The notes beneath the pieces are model-generated. The model saw only the letters and a list, made by a program, of their open reading frames with translations, was not told where the DNA came from and did not search any database. This document shows, piece after piece, positions 22,155-32,447 of a stretch of 64,000 nt of DNA; the stretch's first letter is position 1; every line of letters begins with the position of its first letter. Location: positions 310,001-374,000 of the forward strand of contig JAMPIV010003461.1 in assembly GCA_024509875.1 (NCBI GenBank), given 5' to 3'. The stretch is from Oreohelix idahoensis. Lineage: Eukaryota > Mollusca > Gastropoda > Stylommatophora > Oreohelicidae. Both the position numbers and the translations under genes were made by a program.

Positions 22155-22794
22155 AGTTTAGTGTAATAACACTAGTCACAAATCCTATGAGTGATTTAAT
22201 TAAAGTGTTCAGGAATGACGTCATCGAACTTGGGGTAGAATTGCTTAGAGCTAGGACGGAAGTGATGGTTTGAGAGAAGGGGGTTAAGTGAGTTTGTTTT
22301 AGGCACGAGACGTGCGAGGCAGTGATTTTGGGGTTTTGACCATCTTGTAAGTTCGATGGCTGTGTGTTATTTCTTGGGATGACTGGTTTGTATACCGCAG
22401 AAGCACATGTATTTATGAACTATTTTGAAGTTGTCAGAGTGTGCAGACACTTAATAAAGGTGTTCATTCATATTTAATCCAGCTTGAACTTATTTCCTGA
22501 ACGAACGTCAGTAGGAAGTGTCGTTTGTTTACATCAGGTAATAGAGAAAAGAATGTTACCATATTTTCGACGATCATGCAGCCTAAAACATAAACACAGT
22601 TACGAGTCTCCAAAAGAACTACCTGGGTTATGTTCCTATTCTGTAATCACCACCTCTGGCAGTCGCCAGTAAAACAACAGATGAACATTGATAAAAGATT
22701 CCACCCCATTCTCACCCTGTCACACTAGACTTGATTTGTCACCGTGACCAAGCCCGGTCACATCTAACTTGATTTGGTGCAGTTCCCGTCCACA

Positions 22795-22798
22795 GTGC
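22795..22798. repeat. 4-bp TSD, right of LTR element
   Basis: gtgc, matching 16117-16120. Confidence 0.85.
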
Positions 22799-23696
22799 GG
22801 CCGCTCAAATGTTGCTGATCTGCCAAGATCTGGTAGACCAGCCTCAGAGTGCAACGATGAAAATGCAACAAGAGTGAAGAAAATCATTGACCAGGATCGA
22901 AAAAAGACAATTGTGGAGATAGCTAGTAGAGTAAAACTAAATGAAAGAACAGTTTATAGAATTTTACACAACAGACTGAACATGAGAAAAGTGTGTGCAC
23001 GCTGGGTTCCGCGACTGTTGACACGTGAACAGAAGCAAACGAGGGTAAATTGCTGTCAACAGTTGCTCAAAAAGTGTCAGTCAAAAAATTTTTTGGAGAA
23101 AATGGTGACAGTAGATGAGACTTCGGTACACCATTATGACCCCGAATCCAAAATTGCCAGCATGCAATGGAAAACCCCTGGCTCCCCAACACCTGTCAAG
23201 CCGAGAGCGCAGAAATTTGCAGGAAAAGTGATGCTGACTGTTTTTTGGGACGGCAAAGGTGTCCTTTTCAAAGATTATCTGCCTCGTGGCAACACAGTTA
23301 ATTGACAGTACTATGCAGATCTTCTCACCAAACTAAGAAAGGTTGTTACCAGGAAACGAGGGATAACGCGCACTCAAAATCTTCCTTTGCTTCAAGACAA
23401 CGCACCCTCTCACAAAGCACGGCTTGTGCAGCTAGCAGCCAGCGATTTGAATATTGAAATTCTTCCACACCCACCGTATTCTCCAGATTTGGCTCCAACA
23501 GACTTTTTTCTATTCCCAAATCTTAAAAAAACAGCTAAAAGGAAATCATTTTGACAGCGATGAAGAGGTTATACTGGCATGTGATGACTGGTTAAGTTTG
23601 AAAAATAGGGTGTTCTACTCCCAAGGTCTTTTCAAGGTCAAGCAGAGATGGCAGAAGTGTGTCAATTCAGACGGTGGCTATATTGAAAAGGAATAA
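22795..23696 (+). pseudogene. Mariner transposase, main piece
   Basis: Continues the N-terminal piece in frame: CGRSNVADLPRSGRP (linker motif), a second helix-turn-helix, RWVPRLLTREQKQTR, and the catalytic core. The three Asp are visible: MVTVDET, LLQDNAPSH and LAPTDFF, the last two separated by 34 residues (DD34D). The frame has a TGA at 23303-23305 and a shift in the A run near 23521-23530. After the shift it continues to a stop at 23694. With the TGA in the N-terminal piece this makes at least three disabling changes apart from the LTR insertion. Confidence 0.9.
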
Positions 23697-23769
23697 ACAC
23701 TACACACAATTGTAGCTCTCTGTGACATGTCCTTCATGGTCAGGCCCAAGACTTATGTCAATCCCCTTG

Positions 23770-25140
23770 TATATTACAAGGTGACAGACATTCAATTCAT
23801 CAAGGGAAAGATAACCTGTCGTCATGGGTTAAGTAGAGAATCAGCTATGGGTGAGAAATTCTGGTTACTCAAAACATGAAATGGCTCTGAGGAAAAGGTA
23901 GAAACAGGGCAGAAGCTGAGGAAGGTGATTATATAGCTGTGATAGAATACACAAGTTGCTACAGTGAGTCGGTAAAGTGTGACATTAAATCCCACGACGC
24001 AACTGTCTCTCATTCTCGTATAGCTGGATGAACCCCTACTATCCCTTTACTCACAAGGGAACTGGAAAGTGATAGATATGCTCTTGAGTCTTTCACGCTT
24101 TATCTTTCTCTAATTATGCAACAACCTGTGATTCTAAACACACAAGCAACGAGTTTATTTCCGCAATTGATGTTCACCGCTGCAGTTTACAAAAAACATA
24201 GTAAATTTATGCTTATAAAAATTGTTTTAATTTTTGTTCTATACACAGCCTGAATTGCAGATGGGTGCTCAATACGTTGTTCCATTAAGTTAAAAAAATA
24301 AAAAGTAATTGTATATAAGAAAACGATCAGTTTTATATAGAAGTTTCAAATAATTGTTTTACCTCAGATTGTGTTTTGTTTCATTCATTGTTATTGTTCT
24401 TTTAAAATTTAAATGTTTTTTATTTATTTTCTTTTATACCTTTCGGCTCATCCCTCAAGTCTGCCGAGTGTAATCGCACCTCCCTAGAGCTACATGTATG
24501 CGCTATGTTACCTTTATTCTCACAGCTTTTATTTTATTTCTGTTGTTTTAAATTTAGAGCCTTGCCTTTGCTGCTTCAACCGTTAATGTATTGTTCATGA
24601 CTATAGCCTTAAAGAATTCATCAAAGATGCCATTCGTCTCAAGTAACCACAGATTTATGAACCAAAATATGCGTTTCCCGCTTCAGCAGGTCGAGTAATC
24701 CAAAAGTTGCAGAAAGTTCCATGGTTTAGGTTGGTATCTAATGAAGTGTAAATTGAAGTGACAGAATGTTCATTTAATTTGCGTTTTCATTAACTAGAAC
24801 TAGCTGGGGGAAAAGGGGGGAAACAAGAAAGGAAAACGGTACAAAGAACTTAAAAAAATATAGAGGGCAGATCACATAAGAGTGTTGAGATGGTACGGAG
24901 CAACCTACTTAAGCCGAACTGTTTTAATGTTTGTTTTCCGTGGTTAGTATTTCCAATTCTAGATGATAAGATTTGACGTTCCTTGTACAAAGGTTAATGC
25001 TGCTGTGGATCAAATACATGTGCATTGTTTAATTATGATATGTGTACATTTAAATGTTGTGGTATTTGAAACTCCGGCAACTAAAAATAATATTATAATA
25101 TACTTTATCCTATTATTTTATATTTGAAAAGTGGCCAAGA
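23770..25140. other. No gene recognised
   Basis: AT-rich sequence with no coding, RNA gene or known repeat signal. Confidence 0.4.
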
Positions 25141-25143
25141 TGC

Positions 25144-25270
25144 AAAAATGTTAATTAAACATACAAACAAAAATGTTAATTAAACATACAAACAAAAATG
25201 TTAATTAAACATACAAACAAAAATGTTAATTAAACATACAAACAAAAATGTTAATTAAACATACAACCAA
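25144..25270. repeat. 25-bp tandem repeat, 5 copies
   Basis: Unit aaaaatgttaattaaacata followed by caaac, almost perfect, with the last copy degraded. Confidence 0.95.
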
Positions 25271-25376
25271 AAAAGTGTAATTAAATGGCTAAAATCATTA
25301 CTTTTATGCTTTCATTCCGATTCTTCATCAAAAATGTCTGTCTTTGAGTAAACTTTTGATACGCAGAGTTTCTAAT

Positions 25377-25451
25377 AAGTATAGTATAGTATAGTATAGT
25401 ATAGTATAGTATAGTATAGTATAGTATAGTATAGTATAGTATAGTATAGTA
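25377..25451. repeat. Pentanucleotide (ATAGT)n microsatellite
   Basis: About 15 uninterrupted copies of atagt. Confidence 0.97.
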
Positions 25452-27969
25452 GCCCCTTCCGTCATAACTGAATTTGGGAATGCGGCCCTGAAGTGATGGT
25501 CTTCAGTTTCATTTTTTTCTGGTGTTCTTTTCGGTGGATTCTTTTATCTTCTGCTTGCTGTGTGACGTACGTCTAGTTTGACAAGTGAATTTTCCCTGAT
25601 ATGATGGATGATTTAAGGGACCCTTAACTTTTCATAACATTAGAACCCCTGAACATTTGTTGTAACTTTTCGTTTGCCAGAACGCATTCCACCGGGACTC
25701 ATGTAGGATACAGCGACGAGATCAAAGAGACAGACCGAGGGATCTTAGGGGAGACTATCGGCGCTATCAAAGACAGTAGTTTTCCCTGATACGAGACGCA
25801 GTTGCTTGCCGCTAATTTCGCGTCTCGGTGTCAATCGAGGAACCGAGCGAACGGGGGAAAGCGAAACGGGCAGCAGCGAGCGGATACGAAGACCAGGGGG
25901 CGGCTGCTTCTCTTGATTTGGCGGTCAGATCCCCAAAAGTTCGTGAGATCAAATAAGTTGTCAAGTGTTTATCATGTCCCACTCAACTTACATTTCATTT
26001 TAGCTAAATAGACCATGTAGAATTAGACACGTTATCACTCGCTGGCCAGACCTTTACAGAAGCACTAGCTTTATTGAAATCTTGTTATAGATTTTCCCCT
26101 GGATTTTATATATATTTGCAGTGATTTCTAATTCTGTGCAAAGCGGTAAAATATATATTGTGTAAAGTGATCAGTGGTCTAGTCATTCTATTTCAAGGGA
26201 TTTTGTGTTAATTTAAATCTATTTAATTAAACCATCTCAAGAGTTCCAGTTTTAAATATAATGATCTATCTATTATATTATTTCAAAAGATAATAGATGC
26301 TTAAATTAACTTTTAAAGTCGCGAAGGAATTTATAATTAATAAATTCAGTTAAGTCCTAGTTTTATAGATGTGGGTTTTTAACCACTAGAATTCGCGCAG
26401 TGTTTATTAAATACATAATTAAATACTCGAGTGTATTATAGGCTTAACGGGAAATTCATCGCGCTTTAGAAGGTTATTTGTTTTCGGTATATTACATGTC
26501 TTTTTTTTCTTTCATACAGAGTGATCGTAACCTGTGCGATCCCAGCATTAAGAAAGCAATAAAGAAATCAATCTAAGCAAAGCAAAGCATAAACAGTGTG
26601 TAGAGTTCCCCTGACGCAGAACTTGTTGAGACTGTGTAAATTTTTAATCTTTGAGGCGATTCTATGTTTGGAATTCCGCTATCTAACTTATAGCAAAGAA
26701 AGCACACCCAAAGACAAATTTAACGCACCATCAAACAACTTAAGTCGTAACGGGAAGAAGAACACTGGCCCGAGCTTTGTTAGTTTACTGACACAGAGAG
26801 ATAATTCATAATTTCCTGAACAGTGATGTGACTAGTTTTCTCACTGGACTTAAACCATACCTCACGGATAAAGTGTACCAGCACGCGTAAGAATTTTGTT
26901 ATCAGCGGCATAGTCAAATAGACCACACCATCCTCACCCCGGTATCAGAGACCGTGCCCTCCCATAGAAACTGTTATTAGGAAAAGAGACACAACTACAG
27001 ATTCATTTTCCAGCGATTTCGGGATCCTTTTATGTGCTGACCGCCTACCCGATAATCTGGGGCTAGAACTTGAACAAACACTCATACATTTAGTTGAGGT
27101 GTAACTGCTGTTGTGTTATTCTATGGAGTGCAAGATTTTTTCACAATCGGTAAGTGAGAGCAAGATGAGTGAAGGCCTTTGCTAGCGCGAGTATGGATGA
27201 CAGGAAATTAATTCTTTTGTGTGACCATTTTGTTAACTTGCCTACCTGGTATCATATATCTTTTCTGTATACCCTACATTGTTCCTTTAAGTGGGATAGT
27301 TGATAATTTGTTAACTCTGTTTAAAACCACCTCCTTTCCATTTGCTTAGTAAAGGGAAGAACAGCTGGGAAGAACATGTTTTTTTTTCTATCACTTATAC
27401 CTAACTTGGTAACACCTCTTTCAGAGTAATTAACTTTACTGTTAGGTTAACGTACCCGTGTTCCTGATATTATCTATCTCTGGACTGGGTTTGTCTTTGT
27501 CTAATGAGCGGGAAGGGCTTAGTCGATACCAATCTTCTTCACCCCCTCCCAAACTTGTTATTTGCATTTGTGTACTTATGATAATTTATGTAATATCTGA
27601 TATTTTTAGTGATTGATGTTTAAAGTAAATAAAATCACATAAACTCATTTAGTTCTGTGTGTTGGATATACCCAAAGCCCAACTTTTCCCCTATTCGTTT
27701 AATATAGTTTGTATCAACATCGTGTGTGTGTTTGAAAACACCGAATCGGTGAGCGCGCAGATGCGAGTCTGGAAAACTGGCAAATAATTGTTTGACCAGG
27801 AGAGTGAAAGAGAAGATTGAGAGACACGATTTGTCGTAAATAAGTCTGTCTTTACTCTCCTCCAGCACGCTGGGAAGCAACTATTAAATCTCTACATTTT
27901 CTATCACTGAGCTTTCCATCATCATTTTCCACTCTAAACCGGACCACTATTTCTACGACTCTTTTCTCT
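25452..27969. other. No gene recognised
   Basis: About 2.5 kb. 25660-25930 is GC-richer than its surroundings (cgaggaaccgagcgaacggg, ...) but gives only a 69-codon unsupported frame. No RNA gene or named repeat was identified. Confidence 0.4.
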
Positions 27970-28316
27970 CAAAATAAATTTACGACATGCTGTAAGAACT
28001 TCTTTTCGCCCAACCTAAAGGGGCGCCGTAGGGAGCATCTCCACTTGGTGCGATCGGCAGCTTCATCCTCAAAGGTTGCTGGACCTTTGTCCCGTGCCTT
28101 CATGTCTTTCTTGCAAGTATCTTTTAACCTCAAATACGGTCGGCCGACTGTCCTTGTGATATCTGCTAGTTGCCTGTAGAAAATACCTTTTGGGATTCGA
28201 CATTCTTCCACGCGACGGAGATGGCCAAGCATCGTAGTGCTGCGTTGTTTAACTCTGACTCCGCAATAATTTTCCACCCTGTGCCGTAATTTTAATTCGT
28301 GATAGACTAAACACAA
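27969..28316 (-). pseudogene. LINE-F polymerase C-terminal fragment
   Basis: A 115-codon minus frame matching the end of a LINE ORF2: STTMLGHLRRVEECRIPKGI, VGRPYLRLKDTCKKDMKA and ADRTKWRCSLRR. This is the segment with GH-RM, GRP-R-KD-CK-DM and DR-WR motifs common in animal LINEs. Upstream domains are absent. The frame is open, but without the catalytic part it is a fossil. Confidence 0.8.
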
Positions 28317-28373
28317 CGCTCAGAGAGTTGTTTTGGCACGGGTGTCAAATCTGACCAACGCTCTGAGCGTTGT
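28313..28373. repeat. 13-bp inverted repeat with nested palindrome
   Basis: acaacgctcagag (28313-28325) and its exact complement ctctgagcgttgt (28361-28373), 35 bases apart. The right arm overlaps a smaller hairpin, caacgct-ctg-agcgttg. It could be a MITE end or a chance palindrome. Confidence 0.7.
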
Positions 28374-28900
28374 TCCGGAGTCAAAGAGCTAAGCAGTGTC
28401 TACATTATTTTTAGACCATTACGTGACAACACTAATAAGTTCTAATAAGTATAAGTACTTTAAAGCGATTTCTACTTATCTAGAGTGCGTTGTATTTTAT
28501 TCTTTGTTTTATAGTTTGTTTTATGCAGTCCACCTCCACTACCCCTTTAAATTAGCACCAAAATGTATGGGGTTGTCATTTGGGATTTGTTTGTTAAAGC
28601 CCCCACTTCTCAGTCAAGAACTTCGTCAGTACAAAGCAAGTAGGACAACAATTAATGATGTTAAAGAAAGAAAATAATTTAACTTATCTTGGCATGGAAC
28701 TTGACAGTGTGATAAAAAAATGTCTGGAACCTTGAGCTGACTTCTGCCTTTATTAGAGTCATTAATGTAGGAGTCTGAGGGCGAACAAGGAAGAAGTTAA
28801 ACACAGATAACAAGAAGATGAAGATAAGAAGAATACGAAGATAAAAAGACAATTGACACATGCTTCATCACATTTCTTCTCTGTGATACATTACATCTGG
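28374..28900. other. No gene recognised
   Basis: Short stretch between a LINE relic and a SINE with no supported feature. Confidence 0.4.
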
Positions 28901-28912
28901 TACTTTCCCTTT

Positions 28913-29189
28913 TTTTTTTCTTCTCTAACCAGCGGCACTCGAGCTTTCCAGCCCTTTTGGCCCAATGACATGTCATTGCGAGGCTGGGGGGGTCACTGGA
29001 CTTTCCTTCCAACCCGGTCAGGAGCTTCGCTCCTTCCCATCCACAGAGGGTTTATGTGCAGGAGCCGTTCAGGTTATTCAGTCAAATTCCCGGTCGTAAA
29101 CAATCCTTCAAACGCTGACGCCCGGGCTTGAACCTTGAAAACCTGGTCGCCAGTACAACGTTGTAGCCATTACACCAGCGCGGCTCCCA
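28913..29189 (-). mobile_element. tRNA-derived SINE, family SINE-3
   Basis: On the minus strand it begins gggagccgcgctggtgtaat then ggcta (A box) and has a B box ggttcaagccc about 35 bp on. The body ends in an A-rich tail (plus strand: run of T at 28909-28919). An 11-bp direct repeat, actttcccttt, flanks it (28902-28912 and 29190-29200), a typical retroposition TSD. The overlap of TSD and T run makes the left edge slightly uncertain. Confidence 0.8.
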
Positions 29190-29200
29190 ACTTTCCCTTT

Positions 29201-29364
29201 AAAAGTTACACATATACAGTTTTATTACAGTTCTTTCTGCTGTCCTTTATGAAAGGAAACTCTATTCAGAGCATTACAACAGGAGGTAATCTCATCATCA
29301 GAAAGAGTCTCCACCGCTCCTGTTAAATAACCGTTTTGGCCTTTATCACTATTTACTGTCTAAG
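29201..29364. other. No gene recognised
   Basis: Short spacer with no feature seen. Confidence 0.4.
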
Positions 29365-29372
29365 CCTTAGAC
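29365..29372. repeat. Left TSD of hAT copy 2
   Basis: ccttagac, identical to 32112-32119. Confidence 0.95.
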
Positions 29373-32111
29373 CAGGGGTCGGCAAACATTTAGTAGTTTC
29401 GTGCCGAAGTAATGTTGCAAAGTCACTCAGCATGCCAACCTAAGTCCACCATATTTTTATATACAACAATTATTGAAATAATTTAAAAATGATCTTGTAT
29501 TAACATGTTTCCGATACATTCTATTCTATTCTTTGTAGATTATTCAATATTTTAATATAAATAGGAACAAATATCAATACAAATATTATGTTTTGCAAAA
29601 TTTAAGTTCTGAACACATTAGTTTAAAATTTTATAATAAAATTGCCATATGTATATTTTGTTAAGACAGAAAGTCCAATAGTTTGAAGAACAAAACAATT
29701 AAATACACCAAACATAAAACACGTTATTAAAATTTTAATATGAGTAATCATTGATTATTATTGATCTGAGTCATTAATCAATTAAGGGGATCCGTGTCCT
29801 TGCTTCTCCTTGGTTAATTGTTCAATATCAGATGTGTATTTTGTCAATTTCAGCTTCACACAGGCTTCTGAATGCACAGGTGTTAGGCGACTTCTCTGTG
29901 GACTTAGAACAGCTTTCATGTGTGAGAAAATTTGTTCACATGTATAAGATGACCCAAAAGCCGAAAGTAGAGCAAATGCAACTTCAAACAGGTGAACGCT
30001 TCAGGCAGGGATGTCTAGCAGTTGAGGATGGCAGCTGACTTTTCCAAGCAGCTTCCTTCAAGAGTTTTTCGCAATTCTACAAATTTTATCGTCCATAACT
30101 CTGATGCCTTGAATTCGATGTGTTGCATTTCAAAATTGTCAACATCCATCCACTCGAAAAGAGATAGGTCAAATGGGATGTTAGTATGATCAATTAAGTC
30201 GGGCTTGATGAGGTAAGAAAACATGGGCCCGTGAATTTTGAAGTCTTGAATTCGTTTAGCAAACTCTCCTTTGAGCGCTTCAACGTACTTCTGAAGCTCA
30301 TCTCTGTTGACAGTAAATCGATTTGAATGAGCCTTTACGTTTGGAAAGTACTTGTATGTGTAAGTGGTAATATCTCTGCAAAATATGTCTAATTTTGACG
30401 CAAATCCTTTCCAGTGCTCAAAAAGATCAAGTACTGTTTGACCCTGCCCTTGTAAACGCAAGTTCAATTCATTCAGATTTGTAGTTATGTCATCCAGAAA
30501 CATCAGCTTGCACAGCCAGTCCTCGTCATTCAATTCCGGAAAATGTTGTTCCTTTTCATCAAGAAACACCTTGATTGCTTCTAGACATGATACAAATCTG
30601 TTTAAAACATTACCTCGACTAAGCCAACGAACATTGCTGTACAGCGGGAGGTCCGCATATGCGCTCTCCATTTCTTGTAGAAGAGATTTGAATTGCCTGT
30701 GGGTCAATGAAGAGTGAGAAACTATGAAGTAAACTATCTTGACAACAGTTTCCGTTACAGAGTTTAAGGATAGTGACGAAATCTTCGCACACAAACTCTC
30801 CTGGTGTATAATGCAATGGAATCTCAATACTTGACGTCCAATACGATCCTCAAGAAGTTTAACAAATCCTTTGCTCTTTCCGACAAATGCAGGGGCGGCA
30901 TCAGTAGTAACACATAATATTTTATTCGTGTTAATGTTCTGATTTTCGAAATAGCTTGCAAATGCAGTTATAATGTCCTCTCCCTTGGCTGTACCATCAA
31001 AAGGTATCAAGCAGCACAGTTCTTCATAAATAAGGTCGTTGTCACAATATCGCGCGCAACTATAGCTAAAATACAACAGCTTGTTGTAACCACGTTTTTG
31101 TTTGTTTTACCGTTACATTTTCAGCCATATCATTTATGCGCCTCTATCTCGCAGAAGGCCGGTATTTCTCGGAATCCAAGACAGTATGTTGTATCCAGAA
31201 ACAGCCATTTTTATGACTTCACTTTTCTCCTCAGAGTTTTTAAACATGGACTGATGTTTGGTTTGATAGTGTCTTTGTACTCTTGACGTACGGCACACGA
31301 CACTTTCATAACATAAAGCACAAACAGCACGATCCTTTTGTTGTATGAATCCATATTCGTTTGTCCAAAAGTCTTGAAACGAGCGTATATCAAGTTTTTT
31401 TCTTTTTTGAGTCATTTTAACGGCACCGCATTACTTAATAACAACACCAACTTTTGTGCTGCGGTCAACGGACTGTACGGGCATGAGTATGCGACAGCCG
31501 AGAGAACTGAAGAGGTGGTGGTGGTCTGGAGAGAGGGGAAGGATAGGACGGAAATATAACTTCGTCGAGGTCAGTCATTGTTGCTCCAAACTCACACTTG
31601 GAGTCAAAAACTGCGAGCGAAAACGAAATAAATACACTCGTCAGGCGCTAGCCAGACACTATTGCGTAATTATGATATTACGTCTCCGCTTGCCCGTCAA
31701 AATTCGCTTGGGATTCTTTTCAAGAATCTCATCCTACAAACTACGGTAGCAGGTAGACGCCAGACTAGCGGGCACCGCAAAGTGTAACCACTCCCCTTGA
31801 AATTCGTTGAAGAATGTTTGTTCTCGGAAACGGTCCGTAAAAACAAAGACTTACGTGCAGTATAGTATGATCAGGCCTTTAGTTTGCATCAGGTGGCACA
31901 TTCTTACCTACAATGTCTAAAAACTTTCGTTTTGAAGGGTTGTGAAAACGGGTATAGCTTTAAAAGAATTATATGCTTCTATTTAATTAAAAATTCAATT
32001 TTTTTAAAAATGAGATCATATACTGTACAGTATTTTAATTCACTCAGCGTGCCATTGAAAATCGTTCCACGTGCCACGCTTGGCACGCGTGCCGTAGTTT
32101 GCCGACCCCTG
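29373..32111 (-). mobile_element. hAT transposon copy 2, internally deleted
   Basis: Same family as 3223-6187: identical 15-bp TIRs, nearly identical flanking noncoding parts, and its own perfect 8-bp TSD. It is 226 bp shorter. Losses fall at about 31056-31190, where part of the catalytic N-terminal region and the BED-to-core linker are missing. The rest differs from copy 1 by scattered substitutions and a 6-bp indel near 29815. Confidence 0.95.
29816..31415 (-). pseudogene. hAT transposase, copy 2, deleted
   Basis: The BED finger frame (31415-31134) ends in unrelated residues at the deletion. The core frame (31076-30015, 353 codons) starts inside the domain at RYCDNDLIYEELCC, so the first catalytic Asp block (ALDES) present in copy 1 is gone. 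TTDAAP, FHCIIHQ and NVRWLSRG remain. The same TAG as in copy 1 ends the frame (30015-30017), and the dimerisation region lies beyond it in a shifted frame. It cannot make a working transposase. Confidence 0.9.
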
Positions 32112-32119
32112 CCTTAGAC
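32112..32119. repeat. Right TSD of hAT copy 2
   Basis: ccttagac, immediately after the right TIR. Confidence 0.95.
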
Positions 32120-32419
32120 ACTGGTGGCTTGGCAAGGGTGAAAGATGGGGTGGGACAAGTACATTGCAGAAATATTTTGGGATCTGGAACAATAGGGACG
32201 GAGGTTCGTGGGATTTTACTATAATGACTTTTTTATTATTTTTTATTAAACAGTTATTGTTTTCATTCTTAAGGGCTTTTCATGAAAAACATACAGAACT
32301 TCTAAAATTTACCTGGACGATTTTTTTTTAATTCTCATTTTTTCCCCTCTCTTCTCTCCGACTTTCCCCCAAGTTCCAGCGACACATCTGCGGACACTTA
32401 GCAGCATTTCTCTCTTCAA

Positions 32420-32447
32420 CTACCATGCCTAGTGGCGTAGGAGATTG
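32420..32447 (-). repeat. LINE-H 3'-end scrap
   Basis: accatgcctagtggcgtagg then agat matches the 3' end of LINE-H at 6321-6344. Only this short piece is recognisable. Confidence 0.45.

Larger units (their letters stand above)
16121..22794 (+). mobile_element. Non-autonomous LTR retrotransposon with a novel ORF
   Basis: TG...CA-ended LTRs (16121-16868; 19292-22794, the latter interrupted) flanked by gtgc on both sides. The internal region is only about 2.4 kb (16869-19291). It holds one long frame (16969-18426) and about 860 bp of T-rich noncoding DNA, with no protease, RT, RNase H or integrase. It must therefore be mobilised in trans. A primer-site-like tggtgcccgtgaccag begins 10 bases after the 5' LTR, and a near copy follows 61 bases later. 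Superfamily cannot be assigned from sequence alone. Confidence 0.85.
19292..22794 (+). repeat. 3' LTR, interrupted by a LINE
   Basis: Begins tgtgacagtagctgtacg (19292), breaks at about 19395 and resumes at about 22155 to end cgtccaca (22794). The left arm of about 104 bp is shortened and diverged relative to the 5' LTR; the right arm of 640 bp is almost identical to it. Confidence 0.9.
15773..23769 (+). mobile_element. Mariner (DD34D), split by a nested LTR element
   Basis: Ends are CAAGGGGATTGACATAAGTC and its complement, part of a TIR of about 40 bp with one mismatch (15773-15812; 23730-23769). TA dinucleotides flank it on both sides (15771-15772; 23770-23771), the mariner target duplication. 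After removing the 6.7-kb LTR insertion the core is about 1.32 kb, the usual mariner length. The transposase is encoded on the plus strand in two pieces (15971-16120 and 22795-23696). This is the oldest layer of the nest. Confidence 0.95.

Noticed and set aside
16558..22672. Identical 62-codon frames at 16558-16746 and 22484-22672
   Set aside because: Identity comes from the two LTRs; there is no independent sign of coding.
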